Positions 44,141-53,591 are shown, counted from the stretch's first letter. The stretch is 64,000 nucleotides of DNA from Bacteroidaceae bacterium (GCA_017379075.1 JAFNXL010000012.1:35524-99523), one strand, 5' to 3'. The notes: generated by a model from the letters alone, not told the origin. Translations and numbers: made by a program.

Positions 44141-45470
44141 ACTTCTTTATTTTGTTGTACAAGGTCTGGCGGGTGATGCCCAGACGCTGGGCCACGGCGG
44201 ACATGTTGCCCTCACATTCTGCCACGGCGCGTGCAATAGTCTCGCGCTCCACATCCTCCAGGGTCTGCACGCCCTGCACGGAAGGCGCTACAGCGGATGC
44301 TGTGGGAAGTTGAAGATGGGCGGCACAGATTTCGGCGCCGTCAGTGAGGATGAGGGTTCGCTCCATGGTGTGCTGGAGCTGGCGGATGTTGCCGGGCCAG
44401 GGATAGGCCGTAAGTTTCTGGGCGGCATCTGGCGTCAGTGAGGGAACGGGACGTCCGTATGCCGAGGCGTAGCGCGAGAGGAACATCTCGGCCAGGGGCA
44501 CAATGTCGGCGGCACGTTCGCGCAAGGGCGGAAGGTGCAGGGCGATGGTGTTGATGCGATAGAAGAGGTCCTGGCGGAAGGTCTGTTCCGTCACCATGCT
44601 TTCCACATTGCGGTTTGTGGCGGTGATGAGGCGGATGTCGAAGCGGATTTCGCTGCGCCCTCCCACCCTGGTGACGGTGCGGTTCTGCAAGGCGGTAAGC
44701 ATCTTGGCCTGCAGGGCATAGGACAGGTTGCCAATCTCATCAAGGAAAAGCGTGCCACCGTCGGCCTGCTCAAACTTGCCGGGCTTGTCGGCGTGGGCAT
44801 CGGTGAAGGCTCCCTTGACATGGCCGAAGAGTTCGCTCTCGAACAAAGAAGCCGGAATGGTGCCCATGTCCACCGCCACCATGGGACCGGAGGCACGATG
44901 GGAAAGACAGTGAATCTCGCGCGCCAGCACTTCCTTTCCGGTTCCGTTCTCTCCGGTAATGAGGATGTTGGCATCGGTGGGCGCGGCACGCTCCACCATC
45001 TCGCGCACACGGCTCATGGCCTCGCTCTCGCCCCAGAACATGGACGGACCCGCCTGCTTTCCTGCGGCGGATTTCTTCTTGCCCTTGCCGTCGCGCTGCA
45101 TCAGCAGCACTTGGATGAGCCTTTCGTTGTCAAAGGGTTTCACCAGAAAGTCGGCAGCGCCCAACTTCAGTCCGTTCACCGCCAGGTCAATGTCGGCATA
45201 GGCCGTGAACAGCACGACGGGGATGCCGGGTTGCAGGCGCAAAATCTCTTGTAGCCAGAAAAGGCCCTCGTTGCCATTGTTGACACCGCGGCCAAAGTTC
45301 ATGTCGAGCAAAACCACATCGGGGCGCTCCATCCTCAGCAGGCTGGGAATGGTGTGCGGATGCGGTGTGGTACAGACGTGGGCAAACACATCGTGCAGAA
45401 GAATCTTCAGCGAGGTGAGTATCGCCTCGTTGTCATCGACAATCAGTATGGTTCCTTTGGGTCTCATCAT
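44130..45470 (-). CDS. Sigma-54-dependent response regulator (NtrC family)
   Basis: 446 residues. Receiver domain about 8-128 with the phospho-Asp in VVLLDMNFGRG near 53; AAA+ domain about 145-375 with Walker A GENGTGKEVLAREI, the sigma-54 contact loop GAFTDA, and Walker B GTLFLDEIGNL; Fis-type helix-turn-helix about 405-446 (NMSAVAQRLGITRQTLYNKIKKYG). It works with the adjacent kinase and probably activates the neighbouring efflux operon, whose TolC gene has a -24/-12 promoter. Confidence 0.93.
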   Translation of the reverse strand: MMRPKGTILIVDDNEAILTSLKILLHDVFAHVCTTPHPHTIPSLLRMERPDVVLLDMNFGRGVNNGNEGLFWLQEILRLQPGIPVVLFTAYADIDLAVNGLKLGAADFLVKPFDNERLIQVLLMQRDGKGKKKSAAGKQAGPSMFWGESEAMSRVREMVERAAPTDANILITGENGTGKEVLAREIHCLSHRASGPMVAVDMGTIPASLFESELFGHVKGAFTDAHADKPGKFEQADGGTLFLDEIGNLSYALQAKMLTALQNRTVTRVGGRSEIRFDIRLITATNRNVESMVTEQTFRQDLFYRINTIALHLPPLRERAADIVPLAEMFLSRYASAYGRPVPSLTPDAAQKLTAYPWPGNIRQLQHTMERTLILTDGAEICAAHLQLPTASAVAPSVQGVQTLEDVERETIARAVAECEGNMSAVAQRLGITRQTLYNKIKKYGI

Positions 45471-45479
45471 ATCAGTTTA

Positions 45480-46301
45480 TCAATAGTCTCTCAGGGTCAT
45501 GGCCATTTCACCGGAAAGGCTCACGGTAAGCTCTATCATGTAGCAGGCGGTGCCGTCGGGGATGCAGACCATGGCGCGGAAATGCACGCCCTTGGCATCG
45601 GTGTGGCCGAAGAGGATGTCGGAAAGAATGGCCTGGGAAAGGAATTCCTCGGGCACATAGTCGGCAAAGTCGGTCTTCTCAAAGTTGCTGCGGAAGAGGC
45701 ACTTCTTTCCCTCGTACACACTGAGATGGATTACATTGTCAAAGGAATAGTTCTCCACCGCCAAGCCCTCGGCGTTGTATGTGGTGCGGAAAACCTTGCG
45801 CGAGGTGGGATTCACGGTGATGTAGCTGTGCAGGCGGTGTTCGCCGCAGAAGGAAACCGTGTCGCGGTCTGTGCGCTCGGCATAGACCACAGGTTCGGCT
45901 GGCACCAGCATAAAGAGGAGCGAGTCCTCGGGGTGCTGTGTCTTTTGCAGGGAAACGGTGTGGCCCGACCATGTCTGTAACGACAGGCGGGAGCCCTTGC
46001 GTTCCTCCACCCAATAGCTTTCCTGTCCCAACCAAAGGGAGTCGCGGGTGAGCCTTACCAAAGCGGGCACACTGGTGTTGTCGGCATAATGGGCGCTGTC
46101 GCCGCGTATCCACATGAAAGGAGTCTGGCTGTCAGCATCCACCCATACGCCCTGCAAATCGTCCAGGGGAAGGTATTCCTTTTTCTTTTCGGACTTTGTC
46201 TGGGGCTGTTCTGCCTCTGCCTCCACCTTTCGGTTCTCACAGGCGCTGCACAGACAAAGCGCACCTAATATAAATATATATAGTATTCTGTCAACAATCA
46301 T
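45480..46301 (-). CDS. Lipoprotein of unknown function (possibly DUF4738-like)
   Basis: 273 residues from ATG 46301 (MIVDRILYIFILGALCLCSAC); a longer frame upstream lies inside rfbC. Lipobox cysteine near residue 21 (LCSAC), then a Lys/Glu-rich linker and a beta-rich domain (LQGVWVDADSQTPFMWIRG; CFGEHRLHSYITVNP-type segment; VCIPDGTACYMIELTVSLSG near the end). Resembles DUF4738 Bacteroidetes lipoproteins, but low certainty. It sits 8 bp from the response regulator in the same direction and could be a periplasmic part of the signal pathway. Confidence 0.6.
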   Translation of the reverse strand: MIVDRILYIFILGALCLCSACENRKVEAEAEQPQTKSEKKKEYLPLDDLQGVWVDADSQTPFMWIRGDSAHYADNTSVPALVRLTRDSLWLGQESYWVEERKGSRLSLQTWSGHTVSLQKTQHPEDSLLFMLVPAEPVVYAERTDRDTVSFCGEHRLHSYITVNPTSRKVFRTTYNAEGLAVENYSFDNVIHLSVYEGKKCLFRSNFEKTDFADYVPEEFLSQAILSDILFGHTDAKGVHFRAMVCIPDGTACYMIELTVSLSGEMAMTLRDY

Positions 46302-46312
46302 ATAAAGGGGGT

Positions 46313-46861
46313 TCAGATAAACAATTCCGCCTCGTGGACTGAAATGCCCTGGGCGTCCTTGGCAGAAAGAAGCAGTTCTTCTGCCGGAAGCGGCCATTCC
46401 ACGCCAATGGCGGGGTCATCGTAGCGGATGCAACATTCTGCCTGTGGCGCATAGACATTGTCCACCTTGTAGCAGAAGACTGCCTCGTCGCTCAGCACCA
46501 CAAAGCCGTGGGCAAATCCACGGGGCACAAAGAGCTGGCGCTTGTTCTCGCCGGAAAGTTCCACAGCCACATACTTCAGGAAGGTGGGGCTGCTCTTGCG
46601 AAGGTCTACCGCCACATCCAGCACACGGCCCTGGATGACACGCACCAGCTTGGCCTGGCTGAACTCGCCTTTCTGATAATGCAGTCCGCGCAGCACGCCA
46701 CGGGTGCTTTTGGATTCGTTGTCCTGTACAAACGTCACGGGAGCCACCATACGGTCAAACTCGTCCTGACGAAAAGTTTCCATGAAATAACCGCGTGCGT
46801 CGCCAAATACTTTGGGTTCCAACACAAACACGCCTTCTATCTGGGTTTTTATGTATTCCAT
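46313..46861 (-). CDS. rfbC: dTDP-4-dehydrorhamnose 3,5-epimerase
   Basis: 182 residues from ATG 46861; the longer upstream frame crosses a promoter and is not conserved. Cupin fold with RGYFMETFRQDEFD near 25, VQDNESKSTRGVLRGLHYQKGEFSQAKLVRVIQGRVLDVAVDLR (catalytic His near 64) and PRGFAHGFVVLSDEAVFCYKVDNVY (conserved Asp/Tyr). It acts in dTDP-L-rhamnose synthesis. It is the first gene upstream of the lipoprotein/regulator/kinase genes (11-bp gap) but is apparently unrelated in function. The rest of the rml genes are not in the window. Confidence 0.95.
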   Translation of the reverse strand: MEYIKTQIEGVFVLEPKVFGDARGYFMETFRQDEFDRMVAPVTFVQDNESKSTRGVLRGLHYQKGEFSQAKLVRVIQGRVLDVAVDLRKSSPTFLKYVAVELSGENKRQLFVPRGFAHGFVVLSDEAVFCYKVDNVYAPQAECCIRYDDPAIGVEWPLPAEELLLSAKDAQGISVHEAELFI

Positions 46862-46885
46862 TTTCTCAATAAATATAAACCGGCG

Positions 46886-46893
46886 CAAAGATA
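46886..46893 (-). promoter_or_regulatory. -7 element for rfbC
   Basis: TATCTTTG fits TAnnTTTG, about 24 nt before the rfbC ATG. It lies in the divergent 128-bp spacer shared with the HU/SPOR gene. Confidence 0.5.
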
Positions 46894-46976
46894 AACAAAA
46901 TTTCCGGCTTGTGCAACTATAGGAAAATTTACTGAAAAGAAAGTCGGATTTATGTGGCGGAATAAAAAAAAGTATG

Positions 46977-46984
46977 TATATTTG
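46977..46984 (+). promoter_or_regulatory. -7 element directly before the HU/SPOR gene
   Basis: TATATTTG fits TAnnTTTG, only 5 nt before the GTG at 46990. Expected leader is about 2 nt, that is nearly leaderless. Confidence 0.45.
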
Positions 46985-46989
46985 CAATC

Positions 46990-48069
46990 GTGAAAAAGAT
47001 ATTCCGACATATTGAATACTTGTTGCTGGAGCATGACCACGTGATAATCCCACAGTTAGGAGGGTTTGTCGCCAACAATATGCCCAGTACATGGAGCGCA
47101 GAAGAAGAACTCTTTCTTCCGCCCTACCGTACCGTACATTTCAACGCCAACCTGAACCACGGCGACAACACGCTGGTAGATTCCCTGGCAGAGGCCTACT
47201 CCATCACTCCGGCAGAAGCCGAGAAATGGTGTGCGCAATTTGTACAGAGCATACACATGGAACTGGCGGAAAACGGCAGTCTGGACTTCGGAAGCATCGG
47301 TGTGATGATTCAGGAGAACGCAGACCAGCCCATCACCTTCTCGCCCTGCAAGGCCGGCGTAACCACTCCCTCGCTTTACGGACTGGACGCATTCCACATG
47401 CCAATGCTTGCCCAAGGCGGCAATCTGACGGAAACCCTCCGTCCTGCCACTGGCAAGACCACACAGAAAAAGGAAGGAACCAAGCGCGACTACACGCTCC
47501 GCATCAACCGCCATCTGGTACACACCGTAGCAGCCATGGCGGCAAGCATCATCCTCTTTGTGCTGTTCTCCACTCCCATTGAGAGTCCCGTACAGCATCT
47601 GTCACAGGTAAACCAGGCAGAGCTGTTCATCCCCTCCCATCTGATTACCGGCTTGCAAATGCCCACAGCTCCTGCAACGGAAGTTGTGGAAGAGGCTGAA
47701 ACAGAAGCAGAAACCGAATTTGAAGCCGAAGCCGAGGAAGTCATGGTAATGGAAGAACCCTTGGAACAGGAAACGGAAACGGAAACGCAGGCAGAAGTAG
47801 CCGAAGCTCCCGCCGAGAACACCGTACAGGCTCCCGCACAAAAAGGAATGGCCATTGTCCTGGCATCGGCCACCAGCCTATCCAATGCGGAGAACTATGC
47901 AAACGACCTGCAGGCAAGAGGATATGATGCCTGCGTCTATCAGAAAGACAAGATGGTACGCGTTATCATTCCCTGCTACGATGGCGAAGAGAGCGCAAGA
48001 CGCCGACTCAACCAAATGAAACAAAGCGGAAACGAATTCAAGCAGGCTTGGATAACCTCACTCGAATAA
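46990..48069 (+). CDS. HU-CCDC81-type protein with SPOR domain
   Basis: 359 residues, GTG start. Residues 1-75 (IFRHIEYLLLEHDHVIIPQLGGFVAN) and 80-130 match the two HU-CCDC81 bacterial domains, DNA-binding-like folds found in Bacteroidetes. A single transmembrane helix near 178-193 (AAMAASIILFVLFS) is followed by a Glu-rich linker about 220-285, then a SPOR domain about 288-355 (KGMAIVLASATSLSNAENYANDLQARGY) that binds denuded septal peptidoglycan. It therefore links the nucleoid side of the membrane with the division site. Role inferred from domains. Confidence 0.82.
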   Translation: MKKIFRHIEYLLLEHDHVIIPQLGGFVANNMPSTWSAEEELFLPPYRTVHFNANLNHGDNTLVDSLAEAYSITPAEAEKWCAQFVQSIHMELAENGSLDFGSIGVMIQENADQPITFSPCKAGVTTPSLYGLDAFHMPMLAQGGNLTETLRPATGKTTQKKEGTKRDYTLRINRHLVHTVAAMAASIILFVLFSTPIESPVQHLSQVNQAELFIPSHLITGLQMPTAPATEVVEEAETEAETEFEAEAEEVMVMEEPLEQETETETQAEVAEAPAENTVQAPAQKGMAIVLASATSLSNAENYANDLQARGYDACVYQKDKMVRVIIPCYDGEESARRRLNQMKQSGNEFKQAWITSLE

Positions 48070-48081
48070 CCCCATACAGAG

Positions 48082-48112
48082 AAGCCCCCGCCCATGCCGC
48101 AGGGGCTTTTTC
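48082..48112 (+). terminator. Rho-independent terminator after the HU/SPOR gene
   Basis: AAGCCCC (48082-48088) and GGGGCTT (48102-48108) form a 7-bp stem with a 13-nt loop, followed by a T run TTTTTCTT. It is 12 bp after the stop codon. Confidence 0.65.
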
Positions 48113-48150
48113 TTGTAATTCATAAACCACCCGTAAAACCCACCAAACGC

Positions 48151-48690
48151 ATGAAGAGAGTAAAATGCCCCAAATGTGACAATTACATCACTTTTGACGA
48201 AACCATATACCAACCGGGAGAACAACTGGTGTTCCAATGCACGGAATGCAACCGCCAGTTCGGCATCAGACTGGGCACTTCCAAACTGAAAGCAACCCGA
48301 AAGGAAGAGGTCATTGACGAAGAGGCGCACCGCGAGGAACTGGGTTCCATCATTGTGGTGGAAAACGTCTTCCATTACAAGCAGGCTTTGCCTTTGGTCA
48401 TGGGCGACAACATCTTCGGACGCTATGTGCGCGGCACATCCATCAACCAGCCCATTGAGACCGTAGACCCCAGCGTGGACACAAAGCACTGCATCATTCG
48501 CGTACAGCGGAACAAGCAAGGCAAGCTGCAATACATCCTGCGCGATGCGCCCAGCAATACGGGCACTTTCTATATGAACTCCATTCTGCGCGACCAGGAC
48601 AGAGTGAGACTGGAAGAAGGAGACATCATCACCATCGGCGCCACCACGCTGATCCTGCGAACAGCAACGGAAAAAGAAGAGAACGACTGA
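48151..48690 (+). CDS. FHA-domain protein with N-terminal zinc ribbon
   Basis: 179 residues from ATG 48151 (MKRVKCPKCDNYITF); an upstream ATG at 48094 lies in the terminator. Residues 1-55 have four cysteines in CPKC...CTEC, a zinc ribbon; residues about 85-170 are a forkhead-associated domain (FGRYVRGTSINQPIETVDPSVDTKHCIIRV, with the SxxH-type pattern) that binds phosphothreonine. It probably acts as a signalling adaptor. Next gene begins 37 bp after it. Confidence 0.82.
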   Translation: MKRVKCPKCDNYITFDETIYQPGEQLVFQCTECNRQFGIRLGTSKLKATRKEEVIDEEAHREELGSIIVVENVFHYKQALPLVMGDNIFGRYVRGTSINQPIETVDPSVDTKHCIIRVQRNKQGKLQYILRDAPSNTGTFYMNSILRDQDRVRLEEGDIITIGATTLILRTATEKEEND

Positions 48691-48727
48691 AAGAACCACA
48701 CACCATAAACATCCCCCTATCCCACTC

Positions 48728-49543
48728 ATGTACAAATTACTCGTATTAGACCTGGACGGCACACTGACCAACAGCAAGAAAGAGATTCCCGAACACAACC
48801 TTAACACATTGCTCCGTGCCCAGGAGAAAGGATTACGCATTGTACTGGCAAGCGGACGCCCCACCTACGGCATCACTCCGCTGGCCGAGCAGCTCCAGCT
48901 GGAACGATTTGGCGGATATATCCTTTCGTTCAACGGCGGACAAATCATTGACTGCCAGACCAACAAGGTGATTTACGAGACCGTGCTTGACCCCGCTCAT
49001 TACGATTATCTGTATGAACAGGGCAACACTGATGATTTCAAGATAATCAGTTACGAGGACAACTACATCGTGGGCGAAGACATCGAGAACGAATATATAA
49101 AATACGAAGCGTTCCTGAACAAAATGCCGTTGAAGAAGGTGGAAAACTTCAGAAAGCACTTCAACTGCCCCCTGCCCAAATGTCTGGTTGTGGGAGAACC
49201 CACCAAATTGGCAGAACTGGAAAAGAAGATGCACGAAAAGCTGAAGGATGTCATGAGCGTCTACCGTTCCGAACCCTTCTTCCTGGAACTGCTCCCCTTG
49301 GGCATTGACAAGGCCAAGTCACTTGCCGTGCTGTTGGAAAGAATCGGGCTTACACGCGAGGAGATGATGGCTTGCGGAGACGGCTTCAACGACCTGAGTA
49401 TGATTCAGTTTGCCGGAATGGGCGTGGCAATGGCCAATGCGCAGGACGTGGTAAAGGAAGCCGCGGACCATATTACGGCAAGCAATGAGGAATGTGGTGT
49501 GGCAAAGGTGGTTGAGGAATTCTTCCTGAACCGGATTTCCTGA
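48728..49543 (+). CDS. HAD-superfamily Cof-type phosphatase
   Basis: 271 residues. Motif I LDLDGTLTNSKKEI with the nucleophile Asp near 9 and 11; motif II SGRPTYG near 45; motif III Lys near 198 (DKAKSLAVLLERIG); motif IV CGDGFNDLSMIQFAGMGVAMANAQ near 215. A type IIB cap is inserted between motifs II and III. Members dephosphorylate sugar phosphates or pyridoxal phosphate; substrate unknown. Confidence 0.9.
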   Translation: MYKLLVLDLDGTLTNSKKEIPEHNLNTLLRAQEKGLRIVLASGRPTYGITPLAEQLQLERFGGYILSFNGGQIIDCQTNKVIYETVLDPAHYDYLYEQGNTDDFKIISYEDNYIVGEDIENEYIKYEAFLNKMPLKKVENFRKHFNCPLPKCLVVGEPTKLAELEKKMHEKLKDVMSVYRSEPFFLELLPLGIDKAKSLAVLLERIGLTREEMMACGDGFNDLSMIQFAGMGVAMANAQDVVKEAADHITASNEECGVAKVVEEFFLNRIS

Positions 49544-49554
49544 AAAAACAATGA

Positions 49555-50142
49555 TTAGAACGGAGACACCACCTTGCGAATCCGTTCTTTCAACTCATCC
49601 AGTTTACCCTTTCGGATACTGAGTGTCATGGAGCAGTCCATGTCGTAAGACTGGCTTACGATGCGCGCCTCCATTTCACGGACAACCTTCATGATTCCGT
49701 TCATGAAGGGATACTCAAACGTGAACGTGTGTTCCACGTCCACTGTGCGGTCTTCAATCTCTGCATTGCCCAAAGCTTCCGCCGCCGCAGCGCGGTAAGC
49801 CACAATCAGACCACTTGTGCCCAACTTCACTCCGCCAAAATAACGCACCACAAGCACAATGACATCCGTCAGCTCAAGGCTGTTAATCTGACCCAGGATG
49901 GGCTTTCCCGCCGTTCCGCTGGGTTCGCCGTTGTCATTGCTGCGGAATGTTGTGCGCTCCGCACCAAGCATATAAGCCCAGCATACATGGCGGGCATCGT
50001 AGAATTTCTTCTGATACTGCTCCACCAGCGCCATGGCCTCCTCAACCGTGGTGACGGGATGCGCAAAAGCAAGGAACTTGCTCCTTAGTTCGGAGTAAGT
50101 CCCTTCGCTTGCTTGCTTTATGGTCTTGTAGGCATCAATCAT
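49555..50142 (-). CDS. YigZ/IMPACT family protein
   Basis: 195 residues. N-terminal IMPACT domain with RSNDNGEPSGTAGKPILGQIN (about 75-94) and VLVVRYFGGVKLGTSGLIVAYRAAAAEAL, the characteristic family motifs; C-terminal DUF1949-like ferredoxin domain about 140-195. Function is not settled; in bacteria linked to translation or ribosome-related regulation. It lies 3 bp after the DUF1015 gene, last in the serine operon. The gene ends 11 bp from the convergent HAD gene. Confidence 0.9.
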   Translation of the reverse strand: MIDAYKTIKQASEGTYSELRSKFLAFAHPVTTVEEAMALVEQYQKKFYDARHVCWAYMLGAERTTFRSNDNGEPSGTAGKPILGQINSLELTDVIVLVVRYFGGVKLGTSGLIVAYRAAAAEALGNAEIEDRTVDVEHTFTFEYPFMNGIMKVVREMEARIVSQSYDMDCSMTLSIRKGKLDELKERIRKVVSPF

Positions 50143-50145
50143 TAT

Positions 50146-51393
50146 TTATGACAACTTGTGCACCACCAGTCCGCTGCGCAGTTTAGGCTCGAACCAAGTG
50201 GCCTTGGGAGGCATGATGTTGCCGCTGTCGGCAATGTCCATAATCTCCTGCATGGTAACGGGATAGAGCGCCAATGCCATCTGCATTTCGCCGCTGTCCA
50301 CTCTTCTGCTCAGTTCGTTCAGTCCGCGCAGACCACCCACAAAATCGATACGTTTGCTTGAGCGCAAGTCCTTGATGTCCAGAATCTCGTCCAGAATCAA
50401 TTTGCTGCTGATGCTCACGTCCAGACTGGCCACTGGGTCTGAGTCGTCGCACAAACCGGGCTTCAGTTCCAGGCAGTACCACGTTCCGGACAGATACATG
50501 CCGAATTCGTGCTTCTTCTGCGGACGATAAGGCTCGGTGCCTTTGGCCTCAACATTGAAATTGACAGACAACGCATCAAGGAGCTGCTCCGGAGTGAGTC
50601 CGTTCAGGTCGCGGATAACACGGTTGTAGTCCAAAATGGTCAGTTGGCTTGCGGGGAAACACACCGCCATGAAGTAGTTGTACTCCTCGCGACCAATGTG
50701 GTTGGGGTCTTGCTTTGCCTTTTCAGCACCCACCAGAGCTGCGGCTGCACTTCTGTGGTGGCCGTCTGCAATGTAAAGGTAATGAATGCGTGCAAATTCA
50801 TAAGTGATGGCATCCACGTCCTCCATATCCTTTATCAGCCAGAGCTGGTGACGGAATCCGTCGCCGGGAGCCACAAAGTCATACTCGGGCTCGCCCTGAA
50901 CGTAGCGTGCCACAATGGCATCCAGATTGGCGTTGTCGGGGTAGGCAAAGAACACAGGTTCCAGATTGGCGTCGTTCACACGGACATGACGCATGCGGTC
51001 CTCCTCCTTGTCGCGTCGGGTCAGTTCATGCTTCTTGATGAAGCCGCACAAATAGTCCGTCACGCAGGCTGCCACCACCAGTCCATACTGGGTCTTGCCG
51101 TTCATCGTCTGGGCATAGATGTAATACATGTCCATCTTGTCCTGCACCAGCCATCCTTCCTTCTGGAACTTGGCGAAGTTTTCGGCCGCCTTGGCGTACA
51201 CTCTTTCATCATACTCGCTCGTTCCAACAGGGAAATCTATTTCGGGCTTGATGATGTGATAGAGCGACATTTCGTTGTCGCCAGCCTCGGCACGGGCCTC
51301 TTCGCTGTCCAACACGTCATAGGGACGGCTCTGTACCAGTTCCACCAGTTCCTTGGGCGGACGCAATCCCCTGAAAGGTTTTACAATTGCCAT
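50146..51393 (-). CDS. DUF1015 family protein of the serine operon
   Basis: 415 residues, full family length. KPFRGLRPP at the start, YDVLDSEEARAEAGDNEMSLYHIIKPEIDFP near 30, and YIADGHHRSAAAALV near 210 (HHR motif). Family of unknown function, usually next to serA and serC; a nuclease- or ParB-like or kinase role has been suggested but I would not assert one. It sits 32 bp after serA and 3 bp before the YigZ gene. Confidence 0.9.
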   Translation of the reverse strand: MAIVKPFRGLRPPKELVELVQSRPYDVLDSEEARAEAGDNEMSLYHIIKPEIDFPVGTSEYDERVYAKAAENFAKFQKEGWLVQDKMDMYYIYAQTMNGKTQYGLVVAACVTDYLCGFIKKHELTRRDKEEDRMRHVRVNDANLEPVFFAYPDNANLDAIVARYVQGEPEYDFVAPGDGFRHQLWLIKDMEDVDAITYEFARIHYLYIADGHHRSAAAALVGAEKAKQDPNHIGREEYNYFMAVCFPASQLTILDYNRVIRDLNGLTPEQLLDALSVNFNVEAKGTEPYRPQKKHEFGMYLSGTWYCLELKPGLCDDSDPVASLDVSISSKLILDEILDIKDLRSSKRIDFVGGLRGLNELSRRVDSGEMQMALALYPVTMQEIMDIADSGNIMPPKATWFEPKLRSGLVVHKLS

Positions 51394-51425
51394 AGTCTTA
51401 CAATCTTTTGAATCCTAACAGGGGG

Positions 51426-52346
51426 TTATCGGTTCAACTGGAACTTGGTGATGCCATCCTTCAGATAGCCCACAATCTGCTTGGCGGCTGCAATGCCGGC
51501 ATTGGCATTGGCCTCGGCGGTCTGTGCGCCCATCTTCTTGGGGGTGGAGAAATATCTGCCGGGGAACTTCTCGGCAAAGGCAGCGTCGGCATCGGGCATG
51601 ATATCCGTAACATACTTGATGTCAGCACGTTCTTCCATAACCTTTATCAGACCTTCCTCGTCAATCACCTCCTTGCGTGCGGTGTTCACCAGAATGGCGC
51701 CGGGCTTCATGCTGCCCACCAGAGCAGCATTGATGCTCTTGCGGGTCTCGGCTGTAGCGGGGATATGGAGTGATACGATGTCGCAAGTGGCAAACAGTTC
51801 TTCCTGGTTGGCCACGGCGTGCACGCCAGCCTCTTCAATGGCCTGTGCAGGGCAGTAGGCGTCGTATGCGCTCACCTCCATGCCGAATCCCTTGGCAATG
51901 CGTGCCACGTTGCGGCCCACGTTTCCGAAGGCCAGAATGCCCAGACGCTTGCCCATCAGCTCGCTTCCGCTCTTGCCGTTGTAGAAGTTGCGCACGGCAT
52001 AGACCAGCATACCCATCACCAGTTCGGCCACGGCGTTACTGTTCTGTCCGGGAGTGTTCATAGCCACCACGTTGTGGGCTGTGGCAGCCTCCAGATCCAA
52101 GTTGTCGAATCCGGCACCCGCACGCACCACAATCTTCAGGTTCTTGGCGGCTTCCAACACCTCGGCATCCACCTTGTCGCTGCGCACAATCAGCGCGTCA
52201 GCATCGCTCACTGCCTCAAGCAACTCGCTCTTCTGTGTATATTTCTCAAGCAGCGCCAGTTCATAACCCGCCGCTTCAATCACCTCTCTGATGCCCTGCA
52301 CCGCAGTGGCGGCAAAGGGCTTTTCCGTAGCAATCAATACTTTCAT
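51426..52346 (-). CDS. serA: D-3-phosphoglycerate dehydrogenase, short form
   Basis: 306 residues: D-2-hydroxyacid dehydrogenase fold with NAD-binding GILAFGNVGRNVARIAKGFGMEV (about 143-165), RSDKVDAEVLEAAKNLKIVVRAGAGFDNLDLEAA near 55-88, catalytic Arg near 235 (VNTARKEVID) and Glu in DIMPDADAAF. It lacks the C-terminal ACT domain, hence no serine feedback by that route. It catalyses the first step of serine synthesis. Gap of 47 bp to serC. Confidence 0.92.
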   Translation of the reverse strand: MKVLIATEKPFAATAVQGIREVIEAAGYELALLEKYTQKSELLEAVSDADALIVRSDKVDAEVLEAAKNLKIVVRAGAGFDNLDLEAATAHNVVAMNTPGQNSNAVAELVMGMLVYAVRNFYNGKSGSELMGKRLGILAFGNVGRNVARIAKGFGMEVSAYDAYCPAQAIEEAGVHAVANQEELFATCDIVSLHIPATAETRKSINAALVGSMKPGAILVNTARKEVIDEEGLIKVMEERADIKYVTDIMPDADAAFAEKFPGRYFSTPKKMGAQTAEANANAGIAAAKQIVGYLKDGITKFQLNR

Positions 52347-52393
52347 TGTACGTCTCTCTCCCCTCCTTTTAATATATATAATAATGTAGAATA

Positions 52394-53461
52394 TTAAATT
52401 TTGCTCTCAAATTCCTTCATACAAGCCACCAGCGCGTTCACGCCCTCGATAGTCTGTGCGTTGTAGCAGCTGGCACGGAATCCGCCCACGATGCGGTGGC
52501 CCTTGATGCCTACCATACCGCACTCTGTGGCGAAATTCAGGAAGTCAGCCTCCAGTTCCTTGTACTCGTCGTTCATCACAAAGCAGATGTTCATCAAGCT
52601 ACGGTCCTCTTCGGCAGCAGTACCGCGGAACAGCTTGTTGCGGTCAATCTCGCCATAGAGGATTTCCGCACGCTCGCGGGCAATCTTGTCCATAGCCTGC
52701 ACACCACCCTGGGCCTTCACCCAGCGAAGGTTCTGCATCATGCAGTAGATGGGTACAACGGGAGGTGTGTTGAACATGCTTCCGTTCTTCACATGCGTCA
52801 TGTAGTTCATCATGGTGGGGATGTTGCGGCTCACCTTCTCCAGTGCGTCCACCTTAACGATGAGGATATTCACGCCCGCCATGCTGATGTTCTTCTGCGC
52901 ACCGGCATAGATGAGGTTATACTTGCTCACGTCAATGGGACGGCTCATGATGTCGCTGCTCATGTCAGCAATCAGGGGCACGGGGCTATCCAGGTCATGG
53001 CGCATCTCGGTACCGTAAATGGTATTGTTTGTTGTAATGTGCAGATAGTCTGCATCGGCAGGGATTTCAAAACCCTTGGGGATATAGTTGTAGTTGGTAT
53101 CCGCGCTGCTGGCCACTTCAACCGTCTCGCCAAAGAGCTGCGCCTCCTTCATGGCCTTCTTTGACCACACACCAGTGTTCAGATAAGCAGCCTTCTTCTC
53201 CAGGAAGTTGTAGGGCACACGGCAGAACTCCGTACTAGCACCACCAGCAAGGAAAATAACCTCATAGCCTTCGGGGATATCCAACAATTCTTTTGTCAAG
53301 GCTACAGCCTCGTCCACAACGGGCTGAAAGTACTTGGCACGGTGGCTTATCTCCATAAGGCTCAAACCATTACCATCAAAATCAAGACACGCGGCAGCTG
53401 TCGCTTCAATAACTTCACGGGGCAGCATGCTGGGCCCTGCGTTAAAATTGTACTTTTTCAT
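52394..53461 (-). CDS. serC: Phosphoserine aminotransferase
   Basis: 355 residues. [18 protein letters not shown] at the start, [16 protein letters not shown] near 38, [18 protein letters not shown] near 70-87, and the PLP-lysine in [13 protein letters not shown] near 190-202. It converts 3-phosphohydroxypyruvate and glutamate into phosphoserine. First gene of the serC-serA-DUF1015-YigZ operon; a TACCTTTG promoter element lies 54 bp upstream. Confidence 0.96.
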   Translation of the reverse strand: MKKYNFNAGPSMLPREVIEATAAACLDFDGNGLSLMEISHRAKYFQPVVDEAVALTKELLDIPEGYEVIFLAGGASTEFCRVPYNFLEKKAAYLNTGVWSKKAMKEAQLFGETVEVASSADTNYNYIPKGFEIPADADYLHITTNNTIYGTEMRHDLDSPVPLIADMSSDIMSRPIDVSKYNLIYAGAQKNISMAGVNILIVKVDALEKVSRNIPTMMNYMTHVKNGSMFNTPPVVPIYCMMQNLRWVKAQGGVQAMDKIARERAEILYGEIDRNKLFRGTAAEEDRSLMNICFVMNDEYKELEADFLNFATECGMVGIKGHRIVGGFRASCYNAQTIEGVNALVACMKEFESKI

Positions 53462-53514
53462 TTTTTACCTTAATTATGAATACGCTTAATATTCAGATTT
53501 TCTTTTTGAAGATG

Positions 53515-53522
53515 CAAAGGTA
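53515..53522 (-). promoter_or_regulatory. -7 element of the serine operon
   Basis: TACCTTTG fits TAnnTTTG. Predicted leader to the serC ATG (53461) is about 50 nt. Confidence 0.55.
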
Positions 53523-53591
53523 ACAAATATATTCTAAAATAAGTAAAATATAGAGCCAATTTTGTGTCCCGACAATTTTATTTGAAAAAAT

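Noticed and set aside
46862-47092. N-terminal extension of rfbC
   Set aside because: The extension crosses a promoter element and the start of the divergent HU/SPOR gene; the family begins at the ATG at 46861.
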